NCBI GenBank assembly: GCA_037953625.1
Contig: CM075655.1
Coordinates: 26,802,001-26,866,000, forward strand
Reading direction: 5' to 3'
Origin: Crotalaria pallida
Taxonomy: Eukaryota; Streptophyta; Magnoliopsida; Fabales; Fabaceae
DNA: 64,000 nucleotides
In this document: one piece after another, positions 43,848 to 55,848 of the stretch
Numbering within the stretch: position 1 is the stretch's first letter
Layout: every line of letters begins with the position of its first letter
Program-made: the position numbers and the translations under genes
Notes under the pieces: generated by a model
What the model was told of the DNA's origin: nothing
Seen by the model: the letters and a program-made list of their open reading frames with translations, nothing else
Database searches by the model: none

Positions 43848-46379
43848 CACCCGAACTAGAACATTTTTCCTGTGCGTTAGAACGATTTCAATAAATTCTT
43901 AATTTTGTTGTGAAAACACGTTGGACAATTCTTTTCTCGAAAACACATTGCCAATATCCAAAAAGGTTTTAAATCCAAATCAAATCTCTAATAAAAAGGT
44001 TTTCAAGAAATCTTTGAAACAATTCTAAAACAAGCTCTTTATTAAAAGAGAATTCATTCCTCTTAATTTAAAACACTTCGGTTGAAAAATCATTATCCTT
44101 AAACATTGAACGAAATCCAAGAAACAACTCTTTGAAAATCCATCTTAGATCAGATACAAGAATTCAAGAAAATAAAACTCCAAACCAATTAAATTGATTC
44201 ATTAAATTTCCAAATTTCACATTATTATCAGACACTGATCAAAGAAGGTCATATAAAAATTTCAAATAAATTTAAGTTCTTTAAATTATACTTTTTAAAT
44301 AAAACATTTTTCAATTTCTTTGAAATCAAACATAGATTTTTCATCAATAAAGCTCACAAACAGTATTCAAAACAATTCCAATTCAACACATTCAATTAGC
44401 ACACAGAAAAATCACATAAAGGTTTCAAAGCATTCACAATTCACAAAGTGAAGGTAATAATTTCAATCATTCAAAATCATCAATTAAATTATAATATTAA
44501 TAAATTAATTCAATTTCTCTTAAGAAAATAATTTAGACTTAATCTTTTAATTAATTTAACAAAACCGAATCACACATGGTTAACAATTTCTAGTCACCAA
44601 AATTTATAAAAACTTAAGATCATTAAATCATCATCATTAAAATTTCATTTTACATAGTTAAATTAACTCATTCACTTTCACACCTAAAACCAAGGAAATT
44701 AAACAACACATCACTTTCATCAAACACCTAGCATCATGCACCTAGAATATAGCCATTATCAAAGGTCATTTCATGAAGAAAATTTCTCAACTACATGAAC
44801 ATGTATGAGCCAAATCATGCACATAAAATTTTTCAAGGATTAATGCACAAATAAATATATAGGATCATGAAATCATTTTCTTTCTTTTAGGACCAAAAAT
44901 CGTGAGCTTCCAAGAAGAAAATTAATAAATTTCAATTAATTTTCTTAACAAAAATCAAAGCAACAATTTTAATTTATTTTCTTGACTTAATCAAAACAAC
45001 AATTTAAGCCATAAACCATTCCAAAGATTATTTTATTTTCTTTTTAAAACTTGATTATTTCATGCATAGACGTGAAAGCTCTTTGATTATAAATAGTTTC
45101 ATTATGCATGTACTCTAAATGATAAAAAAACATAGCTTTCTATCTCTTCCTATAATGGCCGAATATCATTAGGTATAAAGACATGGTTTTTATGCATTTT
45201 TCAACACACCCAAAATCGCATAACTACAACCAAGGCATGTAAATCTTCAAGGCAACTTTCAAAGCAACAAACTACATCATTTATTTACATCACATACACA
45301 AAATAAACTCAAGTTCATCATTTACTTTTAAATGAGCCAATATTACATTTTAAACTTCTAAAAATGACATGCATGATCTGGAAATCATTAGATCAAATCT
45401 TAAAACAAACATGCATCAACTTTTTACAAAATAAAAACATGGATTCCATTTTTAATCAAGTATGGCCGAATGGCCTCTACAAAAATATAGCATGCACAAA
45501 AATAATCATGTTTATACTTGAAAAATCATTTTAAAGTTTGTTTCTTTACTTGTCTTCGAAACCGTGTCATGTATAGAAGAAAAACATGATCTTTGCCCTT
45601 AAAATTAACATGCAAGACTTAAAGACTTTAACTTTTTCACAAATCAAGTTTAGATCATACATTTATTCCTCAAATAATCATGAAAACACATCATAGATCA
45701 TGGTTCAACAAAAAGATTTAACATGCAAAACCAAAGAATCATTAGTTAAGTTTAGATCATGGATTTGCTTATCAAATAACCACATAAACACTCATGGATC
45801 ATGGTTTAGAGCAAGAAAATTAAACATGCAAGGAAGTTTATTTTAGATTTCACAAAAATCCTAGTTTTCTTTACATCTTTAAGATTTAGTTAGAAAAACA
45901 TTAGACCCATCAAGGAAAACCCCAACCGAAACATCAAGCATAAGGTCTAACATATTACAAATTATTTTGAGTCCTTAAAGTTCATGATTAAAGAAGATCA
46001 ACACATAACTCAACTTTCAAGCAATAAAAATAGACATGCAAAGAGAAAAGAAGAAAGATCTACAAAATCAAAAGAAAAATCTAAACTATTACAAATCTTC
46101 CTCTTGATCTTTGAATCCTACCATGAAAGCGGTTGATCTTCTAGCTCCTAACACCTAGATCTTCATGGATGAGGCTTGATCAAGCTCTAAACTTTCTTCT
46201 TCCTCTTGATCATTCCCACGGCCTCCTCTCTCTTTTTCTCTCTCTATTTCTCTTTTTTTTTTCTTTCTCTAAGAGCTTAAGGAGTCTCTTAGAGTGTGTT
46301 TTGTGTGTTGGAAAGAAAAGTGAAGAATGGAAATGAAATGAGGAAAATGAACTAAGGCCTCACCTATATATAGGCCAAC
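43848..46379 (-). repeat. H: minus-strand LTR, 5' part in element sense, truncated by T
   Basis: It resumes after the S4 duplication with CACCCGAACTAGA, whose reverse complement matches S2 near 24398 (CTAGTTCGGGTG). It runs to a TATA box at 46363-46374, and T is inserted at 46380, removing about the first kilobase of the LTR compared with S2. No gene is seen. The expected T target duplication is CCAAC (46375-46379); its partner is not in the window. Confidence 0.8.
46363..46374 (-). promoter_or_regulatory. Palindromic TATA box of H LTR
   Basis: CCTATATATAGG is a 12-bp palindrome at the position where S2 has its TATA box. T begins only six bases to its right, so H's own upstream promoter region has been replaced by the end of T. 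Confidence 0.55.
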
Positions 46380-46647
46380 TGTAACATCTGCCCATTTGAC
46401 TCACTTCTACAAGTCCCTAATTAAGAAATTAATTTAACCTAATTAATTAAAGAATTGATTTAAAAGAGTTTTGAGTTCATGACGAGTTCTTATGTTTGAA
46501 ATTCGGATTTGCTTATGTGTGTGACTTTGTATGTTCGATTGATTGTGGTTGATTGAGATTTTATTTTCTTGATTGATTCTATGATTTTATGGTTTAAGAT
46601 GGAAATTATTTTCTAAGTTTCAAAGAATCAAGTCCAATTACCTTTTG

Positions 46648-46830
46648 AAACCCTAATCGATGCCCTAATCGTGAACCAAACCCTAATCGAGTTCTTGATC
46701 TATGATTAAGTGCTTAATCACCTTCTTGAAACCCTAAACCCATTTGATTAGTGAGTTAATCCAAAATTAGTTTTCCTTAAACCCATGATTAAGTTTTTGA
46801 TTAGCACCTTAATCCTTGATTAAACCCTAA
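46648..46830 (+). promoter_or_regulatory. Cluster of four telo-boxes (AAACCCTAA) in T U3
   Basis: Exact AAACCCTAA occurs at 46648, 46678, 46729 and 46822, among many CTAATC/GATTAA words. The cluster is repeated in the 3' LTR from 62098. Telo-boxes are known plant promoter elements bound by telobox factors; a role here is inferred. Confidence 0.55.
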
Positions 46831-49800
46831 TTACTAAGGATTAGTGGACTAAACCTAGATTAATTGACCTAATCCTACCCTAATCACGATTAGCACCCTA
46901 ATTAGTGCCTTAAACCTAATTAAGCTAATTCACCCCACCTTAATCACTCTATGGCCGAATGGCCACATGCTCAACCAAGCCACTAAGCTCACTTGCATGA
47001 TTGCCAAGTAGCACACCTTAGTCAAACCATGACATCATCACCATGACATAAGCATGACCAAAGAGAAGAAAAAGTGAAGGAAAGGAAGGAAGAAGGGGGG
47101 AGGCCGTGAGGGCCTTCGGTGAAAAACTTGGCCACCAAGTTTGTAGCTTAATCCTTAAGCATTTGCCAACATGCCCTCCATGCAAACCCTTCTTGGCAAA
47201 TAGGAGAAAGTGGGACTAAAAGAAAAGGGACCAAACCGTGAGAGAGGGAGTTCATTTTCACCCTTTCATTTTCATTCCATCTTCACCATTTCTTTCTTTC
47301 TCTCAACCAACAACACACACCAACATCAACACCAAACCGTGAAGAAGAGAAGGAGTTTCTCTTCATTCCTTCAACAATCACACACTTTCTTCCATTCTTT
47401 TCCTAAACCAAACACAAAACACCAAGAGAATCATCAAACTCTTGGTGAGAAAGAGAGAGAGAGAAGATGGCCGAATTGTGAGAGGAAGGAAACCAAGCCT
47501 TGAAATCCTCATGATCTAAGCTAGATCAAGCTAAGAAAGTGAAAAGAGAAGGAGAAAGACCATGGACTAAGAGAGGGAGAGAGTGAACCGTGAGAAGGAA
47601 AAAGAGAAACCAAAGATTTTGGACTTGAATTCTTAAAATTTTAATTAAGTAAGAATTTGTCTCATGAACTTAAAAGCTTCAAGCCTTTTTCTTTGATTCT
47701 TGTTCTTTTCATTCTTTCTTTCTTAACTTTGATTTTTTGATTGAGGAAGTGTGATGCATGTATGTTTTTGTGATGGATCTAGTGATTTCCTTTACATGCA
47801 TGTTGATTTTCCAACTTGATCTTGAAGTTTTTATTAAGAAAGTGTTTTCTTCATGGTCTTGAGTTTTCTCTTTGATTTCTTAAAAAGTGTGTTTGAAAAG
47901 AGTTGATTTTTAGTTTTCATGAAAAGATTTTCAAAGATCTAGTGCTTGTGACATCTTGCATGTCACGATCTATGTTTGATCTATGATGTACTTGGTGATT
48001 TCTTTTATGTTGGCCACGGTTCTATGTTGTTATGCATGTAAGTTTGATTTTCTTTTGATTAATCCTTTGCATGTTTTGATCTTGAGATTTAGTGATGTTT
48101 GAGTGAATAGAAATTATGTGATTCTTCATAATTAGTCACGGTTTTGTTGTTGTTATGAGTGGAAGCTTGATTTTCTTTTGCTTGATTCCTTGCATGTCAT
48201 AATCTTGAAATTTAATAATGTTTCGAATGAGTGTGAATTGTGTAACCTCCTATGTTAGCCACGGTTTTACATGCTAAATCAAAAAGATTGAGATTTTCTT
48301 AAGTTTGATTGATGAATATGTGATTTCCTTAAGCTTGAGTTGATTTTATGTGTTAAGTGAAAAATATAAATTGTTTAGGGACTCATGTGATGCCCACGGT
48401 TTCATGTAGAATGCATTCTAAGATTATGTTTTTAATTGCTCAACGAATTATGTGAAATTATTGATTGAATCTAGAGTTGTTTTTAAGTCTTGGATTCTTG
48501 AAAATGATTTTAAGAAAACCTATTTAAGGTCACGGTTTAGACCTTAGATTTTGAGTTAAATTTCTTTGAGTGTGTGAATGATTATGTCATGAAATCATGT
48601 ATTGATTTGTGAAGTTAATCCTTGAAGAAATGATCTTCTAAACCAACCATGATGCATACGGTTTTTACATGATTAAGTGTGATAAGATGAAGTTTTGCTA
48701 AGATGAAATAAATTAAGTGAAAGATAAATAAAAATGTGACTAAGTGTATGTGTGATTCATGATTTGGTTTGTGTATGCTAAGTGTTTGATTTTCTCATTT
48801 GGCTTGGGCTATATGTGTAGATAAGTTTGTGAACATGTTTATGTGCAACTTAATGGTTTGTGATTGTAAAATGTCTGAAATAAATGAATGATTGTTTGAT
48901 TTGTTTTACTTGAGTACCTTGCTGCCCTCATGTGATTCTAAGTGTTTAAACTTGATAAGTTAGTGATTTGAGTGTTTACTTGATTGCCTTCAAGGTGCTT
49001 GATTTATCTATGTGTTTGAATTGGTTTTCAACCATGGAAAGTGAGTTTTAAACTTAGGACACAATGCTGTCCAGAATCTTATGAACTATGTTACTTACTT
49101 AAAAATGAATTAAAAGTGCTTTCAAGATGTTTTAAGGTTGAGTCCTTAAGGACATTCGATCTAGGTCAAAGTTGATTCGAAAAGTGTGACTTTTCGGTGT
49201 TTTTGGAATTGATTTCAATGCTGTCCAGGAGGGACCAGCAAAGAAACCTTTTAATTAAATTAATTTAATTGATTATTTTCTCATGATTCTAAAGTGTGAA
49301 AGTTAATATTTGACCTTGGACAAATTTGAGTGAAGAAAAGTGATGTTTCGGTTTCTAAATGAAGTCGATGTTTGGATTCTTCTTAAGTTGTCTTGACAAT
49401 GAATTTAAGAATAATAATTAAATAAAGATTAAACACTCACATATTTATTTTATGGGACTTGAAAGAAGTTGGAGTCGGGCAGACGAGGAAGGAAGCAAAT
49501 CGTTTGGAACTCGTAGAGTCAGTAACTGCGAATCCAGGTGAGAGAGAAGTTATCCTAAGACGCTTTGGTGTCTAGTGAGTATGCTAGGACACTCCGAACT
49601 CTCTCAAAGTCGGAGTAAAGGTCTAACGTAGCTAGTAGTATACCCGACAATTTGTGTGATTGTTTGTGTTGAGGTATACGAAGACTCAGACCTATACCAT
49701 TACATGGTATTGATTGATTGAGATATTTGTTTATACTGAGTTATATTACTGGCTATACTGTCATTGCATATGCATGTTGCATCATCCCGCGTTATAAGAT

Positions 49801-49989
49801 AAGAATAGAAAGACATAGAAAAACTTTAAGAATTCCCCTGATGATTAGAGTAAGACTCTAAGGGAAGGAACGCGTGATGGAACCGGATGATGCGAACACG
49901 CCGAGTACGTGGACCGAACTGACAACGTAACTATGACGACGATGCTGTGAACATGGACGCAATGAATGAGTGTCTACAAGGATGGTTTC

Positions 49990-50334
49990 CACATGGTCGT
50001 AGCCATGTGTCGATGTGGTTTCATATGGTCATAGCCATGTGTTGATATGGTCTCCACGTGGTCGTAGCCATGTGTCGAGAATGTTTCCACGTGGTCGTAG
50101 CCATGTGATGATGATGCTTTCATATGGTCGTAGCCATATGTTGAATGTGCTCCATATGGTCGTAGCCATATGTTGAGAATGCTTCTGAGTGGGTCGGAGC
50201 CCGTCAGAACAGCTGTTGATATCCTGCACACGGTCGGAGCTATGTGCCGAATGTCATTTCGGATGGGTCGGAGCTCATCAAATATAGTAGTCGAGTCCCA
50301 TCAGAGGCAACCCGCATATGGTTGGTGCTATATG
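49990..50334 (+). repeat. Tandem array of about ten hairpins, period near 33-46 bp
   Basis: Each unit is an inverted repeat with a six-base spacer TCGTAG or TCGGAG (TCATAG and TTGGTG variants). Starts are near 49990, 50022, 50055, 50088, 50121, 50153, 50185, 50226, 50262 and 50315. Arms vary together: CACATGG/CCATGTG at the first, CATATGG/CCATATG at the fifth and sixth, GATGGG/CTCATC at the ninth. The first six are nearly perfect and the last four are looser. Confidence 0.85.
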
Positions 50335-50528
50335 ACGGAGGAGACTTAGGATGGGTCGACAGTAGGACAAATTGAATAGAACCCTTTCGTCCTAAAACCC
50401 TTACCCGAAGTAGTGGAGAGGAAGATACGGTGTTTACCTGCGTGGTACTCACTTGATGATTGGGATAGGGGAAGGCAATGACGGTGACTCGTCAAGAAGC
50501 CTGAAGAGGAGTCTGTCTAGGCGGGAAA

Positions 50529-53500
50529 TGTAATAGACCGATTTTCGTAAACCAAAATATTTACTTAAGGTTGCAAAAATGGAGGCCAGAATTTTGTTTT
50601 TTAAACGCATTGTTGAAAAGTCGTTGTTGCATTTAAAAGTCCTTTTGCTGAAAACTGAGTGTCACTAAAGCATTTATTTTCGTAAAAGAATTATTTCCAA
50701 ATCATCATGATATTTTCCCACAAGATTACATGGTTCGATTTACCAAAAAAAAGAGTAGGCCTCAATACAGATGTAAGAACTTAGCTTTGAATACAAGAGT
50801 GACACATTGCTTGGTAATCCTTGACACAAATCATATCCTAAACTAAATTTACTGCTACTGCTTCTGCTGCGTTACTATGATAAAGACCACCGGATGGAGG
50901 TTCCCTTCTCTTTGCACCGTTCCTTCGTCCTCGAAAGTGAAGTCACCTCCGTTGTTATTTCCTTACTGTCGTTTAGGCTTCCGCTCCCATCCCTCTAGTG
51001 TGATGAACTCTTTACGATGCTCCATCTGCCCGTTGCGATATCAGCAGCACCGATAGAACAACGAACAGGAGAGAGTAAGCGATCCGAACGATGAATCGTC
51101 GACGGCGTGGAATTACGATAGGCAAGATAGAAGGACCACACAACATACAATACAGCACACACGTACACAATAATCAAGCATAATATTTTCATTATCATCA
51201 TTATTTCGCTCTATAAATATTATCATTTTCATCTTGTTACTATCTTTACATTCCCTTCTCTTCTTATGAACATTCTTTAATTCTCTTTCATTCTTTCTCT
51301 TTTCCATAAACATTATTCTCTTTTATTCCAAACCTTTCATCTCACAACCGTTTATGATGGGGAAGTTTTTTTTTTAAGAACATTACCCGAGTCACTCCTT
51401 TCGATTTTCGGCTATCACTCACGTCTACATCTCCTCGGTCATCCACCCAACCTAGTCGGAAGCCAACAGGAGTACAGGACCTTTACCACGCGGGCATGAC
51501 AGCTGTCTCAACAATGGCTCCAAGCCCAGGAGGTCTCAGCCTCAAAACATATCATATAATCAAAACTCATTGCCCCGTTCCAGTCCCTCTCCACTGTTGT
51601 AGACTTGCATCGAGGGGGCGACAGTATGTTTCTAGTGGGCCCGCAGAACTTGCCACGGCATTGGACCCAGTCCCCACCACGTTAGTGCGCCACCTGTGGA
51701 GTTCGTTCTGCCTAGAAACATACTCTAGACTTCTTGACGTTTCACTGTCATCGTCCTCCCCTCCTGCAATCCCCACCTGAGTATCCGTAGATACCCATAG
51801 TATCTTCCTCTCCACTACTTCGCATTCTCATACCTCACCGCGTATGTCTTTTACGTCTTTTATCTTTTTATTTACCCTAAGGTCGGCCCATCCTTCGTGC
51901 AACCCTTCAATGAGTCCCGACCACTAACTTGCACAAACTTTCTCTCATCATATCTTACATAGCACAGAGCTGGGATCACATTACTGAATTCTCATCTCAC
52001 TTTCCCAATCCTTCTCAATATTCTCAACTTTTCTCAAAAATAATCTCACTTCTCATCAAAACACCTTTCATAAACTCTTTTAGGAATTCCGTACCATGGA
52101 CTTTCACAAAATATTCTTTTCGATCATTACATTTTTGGGTGAGTGTTAATGGAGGAGCAAGCTCAACTCAACATTAAGCTTCTTCCCAAAAATGTGGACA
52201 AGGTATCACATCTCACTTCACAATCATTCTCACTATCCCCAGCTCTGGCTCGATCTCAACATTACCATTTATTCATTACTTCTTTCCCCAGCCTCAACAC
52301 TTATCTTTGTATGTTTCGTCTTATATTTCTCATCATTTTCCATCTTATTATTTGCACAACTCATTCTTTCCTTTTAGTTTCTTTATTCAAGACGTAACAG
52401 ACGCCCATTAATGTTTTACTCATTTAATCAATATCAGTAAATACCATCAAACATAATTAAATAAAACATGCTAGTAACACACACATCACACAATAACAGT
52501 GTGGTTTTCGTCACCTTCGTATAAATGGCCACACAGGGCAAACAATTGCCACTTATACTACTGACTCCAACCACGTAGTCCCGATCTTTGAGATGATACG
52601 GGACGTCCTACTAAATTACCTAAACACCACAGTGTCTTAGGATAGCTTCTCTCTCACCTGTGGTCCAGCTACTGATCCTTGGAGTTCCGAGTGATCGGCT
52701 TCCTTCCTCGTCTGCCCGACTCCAACTTCTTCCAAGTCCCAAAAAGTAGATGCATGAGCATTAAGTTTTATTTTAATATTATTCTTAAATCATTTTCAAA
52801 ACAACTTTAGGAAAATCCAAACATTGTCTTTTATTTAAAACCGAAGCATCAAATCTTTTACTTAAACTTGTCCAAATTCAAACACTAGTTCTTGTATTTT
52901 AAAATCATGAGAAAACAATTGATTAAATCAATTTAGTTAAAAGACCTCTTTGCAGGTCCTTCTTGGACAGCATTGAGTCCAATCCCTAAAACACCGAAAA
53001 ACAGCACTTTTCAAGCCAACTTTATCTTGAATCAATTACCCATGAAAACTAAACTTTAAAACACTTTGAAAATACTTTTAAATAGGGAATATGACTTGGA
53101 AAATTCTGGACAGCATTATGTCCCAAGTTTTAAATTCATTTTTCCATTATTTAAAACCACTTAAAAGCACGAACATCCAATAATCATGAAAACAACAAAA
53201 TGATTACTTAAATCAACAACTCATCAAATTTAAGCACTTAGAATCATATGTGGGCAGCAAGGTACTTGAGTAAAGCACATCATTCAAACACTTTCATGCA
53301 TTCTAAAATCATTCTTACTTCACTCAAGAATCCTATACAACATGCATTTAATTCACACATCATATAATCACAAGACATCAAGTTAGGTTAAACATAGCAC
53401 GGCTACATACTCGTTTATACACATAGCTTAATCAATCAAGGAAGTCAAGTTTTTTTAAGCATGAACAAACCGAATCATGCATCATATAAGCATACAAACA

Positions 53501-55848
53501 TAGTTTCATTGGACTTTCACTTAATCAATTTTCATCTTAGCACAACTTCATCTTAATGTGCCTAAACATGTTGAAACCGTATGCATCATAGCTTCATAAT
53601 CAACACATAATTTCATGGCACGAACACATACACATTTAAGGAAATTTGACTTCAAGGTTAAGGTCCAAATCGTGACCTTAACTAGGTTTTCCCAAAAATG
53701 TTTTCAAGGTTTTAAGACTTAAAAACAACCCTAAATCCAATGATTTCATTCAATTTATCAGGCAGGTAAGAATGTAATCTATCATGCATCTCCTACATGA
53801 AACCGTGAACATCATATGCCTCTCAACAATTTAGACTCCACATAACATCAACTCAAGGTTCATGGAAATCACATACACATAGTCAAAATACACATCAAAA
53901 CCTCTAACCTAAAAATCAAGTACAAACCGTGACTAATCATAGGAAATCATACAAATTTATACTCACTCAAACATCACTAAATCGTAAGATCACAACGTGC
54001 AAGAGACCCAACAAAAGAAATCAAGCTTTTATGCACAACAACATTGAATCGTGGCTAATATAAAAGAAATCGTCAAACACATCATAGATCACAATCATGC
54101 AAGAAATCAAACAAAAGAGGAACAAGCTCATGCTCACAATAACAACAAAACCGTGGCCAACTTTAAGGAAAAGTTCAACTAATTTCAAAAACTCTTCACA
54201 TTAAGATTTAAACAAGCATACATATCATGGCTTAGGCATAGATCTAAACATGCATGTAAACAAAATGTTAGATCTTTGGAAAATCTTTTATGAAACTAAA
54301 AAAAATCAATTTCTTTTCAAAGCACTCTTAAGAAATCAAAGAGGAAAGCCTAAGATCATGAGGAAAAACATTTTTCTTAACAAAACTTCAAGATCAAGTG
54401 CAAAGATTAACATGCATGGCATCAAAAACACTAGATCAAACACAAAAGCAAACATGCATCAACACATTTTCAAGAAAAATCAAAATTTAGAAGGAAGGAA
54501 TGAAAGGAACAAGAATCAAAGGTTTAAAACTTTTTAAATTATGGAATAACACTCTTACTTAGTTAAAAACCTTAGGAATCAAGTCCAAAACCTTGGGTTT
54601 TCCCTTCTAGTCCTTACGGTTTCCTCCCTCTCCTCACGATTTACCACTCCTCTTTTTAGTCCATGGTCTTTTCCTTTCTCTCCTTCACTAGCTTGGCTTG
54701 ATTTATAAAGAGTTTGGTGTTGAAGTTTGGGTTCCTCGTCCTCTTCTCTTCTAATTCGGTCTCTCTTTCTTTTTTCTATTTCTCACCAAGAGTTTGATGA
54801 TTCTCTTGGTGTCATGTGTTTGGTTTAGGAAGAAATGGAAGAAAGTATGTGGGTTGATGAATGAAAGAAGAAGAATTCACTCACTCACTCACGGTTTTAG
54901 GGTGTTGTGAGTTGAAGTTGTTTGTGTTGGTATTGTTGTTGTCCTGTATAGAATGAGGAAATGAAGAAGAGGAAAAAAAATGAACTCACTCACTCACGGT
55001 TTGGTCCCTTTTCTTTAGTCTTCCTCTACTTTTCTTATTTGCCAAGAAGGGTTTGCATGGAGGGCTAGGTTGCAATACTTGGGGACTAAATAGCAAAACT
55101 TGGAGGCCAAGTCTTGCTCTAAAGTCCCCCTCGGCTTCTCTCCTTCTCCTTCCTATTCCTTCACTTTTTCCTCCTTATGTCATGCTTGGTCATCTTGGTG
55201 ATGTCATAGGCTTGACTTTAGGGAAGGAAACTTGGTGACTAAGCCAAGCTACATGGTGGCTAAGCAAGGCACATGGCCATTCGGCAATAGAGTGGTTTAG
55301 AGAGGGTTAGGTTAGTTTAATTAGGTTTAGGGCATCATTTAAGGTTTAATCGTGATTAGGGTAGTATTAGGACAAATTAATCTAGGTTTAGTCCACTAAT
55401 CCTCGGAGATTAGGGCTTAATCAAAGATTAAGGGCTAATCAAAAACTTAATCATAGGTTTAAGGAAATTAATTCTAGGTTAGCTCACTAACTTTGAGAAT
55501 TTAGGGTTTACGAGGGTGGTTAAGCTCTTAATCACGGGTTAAGAACTCAATTAAAGTATAATCCACGATTTGGATACTAATCAGGGTTTTCTAGAATGAA
55601 TTCTAGATCAAGGTGATTTGGACTTTGATTTCTTTTAGAAAATAATCTTTCTTGAAATCATATGAATCAATAAACAACCATGAACAATCAAACACACAAA
55701 ATCTCAACACAAGTAAATAAAGTTTTCAAAGCATAGAAACCTATCAAAACTCTTTTAAATCAATTCTTTAATCAGTTATGTTAAAGTAATTTCTTGATTT
55801 GGGACTTGTAGAAGTGAGTAAAAAGGGCAGATGTTACGGGGTGTTACA
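50529..55848 (-). mobile_element. S6: solo LTR (5.32 kb) in T 5' LTR, TSD GGAAA, mosaic
   Basis: It is flanked by GGAAA at 50524-50528 and 55849-55853. In element sense it starts TGTAACACCCCGTAACATCTGCCC, the T start with about ten extra bases, and its first 2.9 kb or so resemble T (for example AGAAGTTGGAGTCGGGCAGA, reverse of 52720). From about 52690 downward it resembles X and S4 and ends GATTTTCGGTCTATTACA-like, unlike T. The LTR ORF position holds only a 20-codon frame (ATG at about 51033). No PBS, PPT or pol. Confidence 0.88.

Larger units (their letters stand above)
46380..50528 (+). repeat. T 5' LTR, first segment
   Basis: It starts TGTAACATCTGCCC and ends at GGAAA (50524-50528), the S6 duplication. 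It contains a telo-box-rich U3 region, a leader with long purine and pyrimidine runs (47200-47640), the donor-like CAGGTGAGAGAGAAG at 49535 and a hairpin array (49990-50334). No convincing gene is present. Confidence 0.93.

Noticed and set aside
46640..46930. Interstitial telomeric repeat
   Set aside because: AAACCCTAA words are scattered and not in tandem TTTAGGG units, so it is not a telomere relic.
47210..47503. 97-codon ORF present in both T LTRs (also 62660-62953)
   Set aside because: It has no recognisable domain, is composed of Ser/Phe/Gln runs from the CT/CA-rich leader, and its match between copies only reflects LTR identity.
49990..50334. Possible CRISPR-like array
   Set aside because: Units are hairpins with varying arms and a fixed centre, spacing is irregular and the context is a plant LTR; no cas genes are present.
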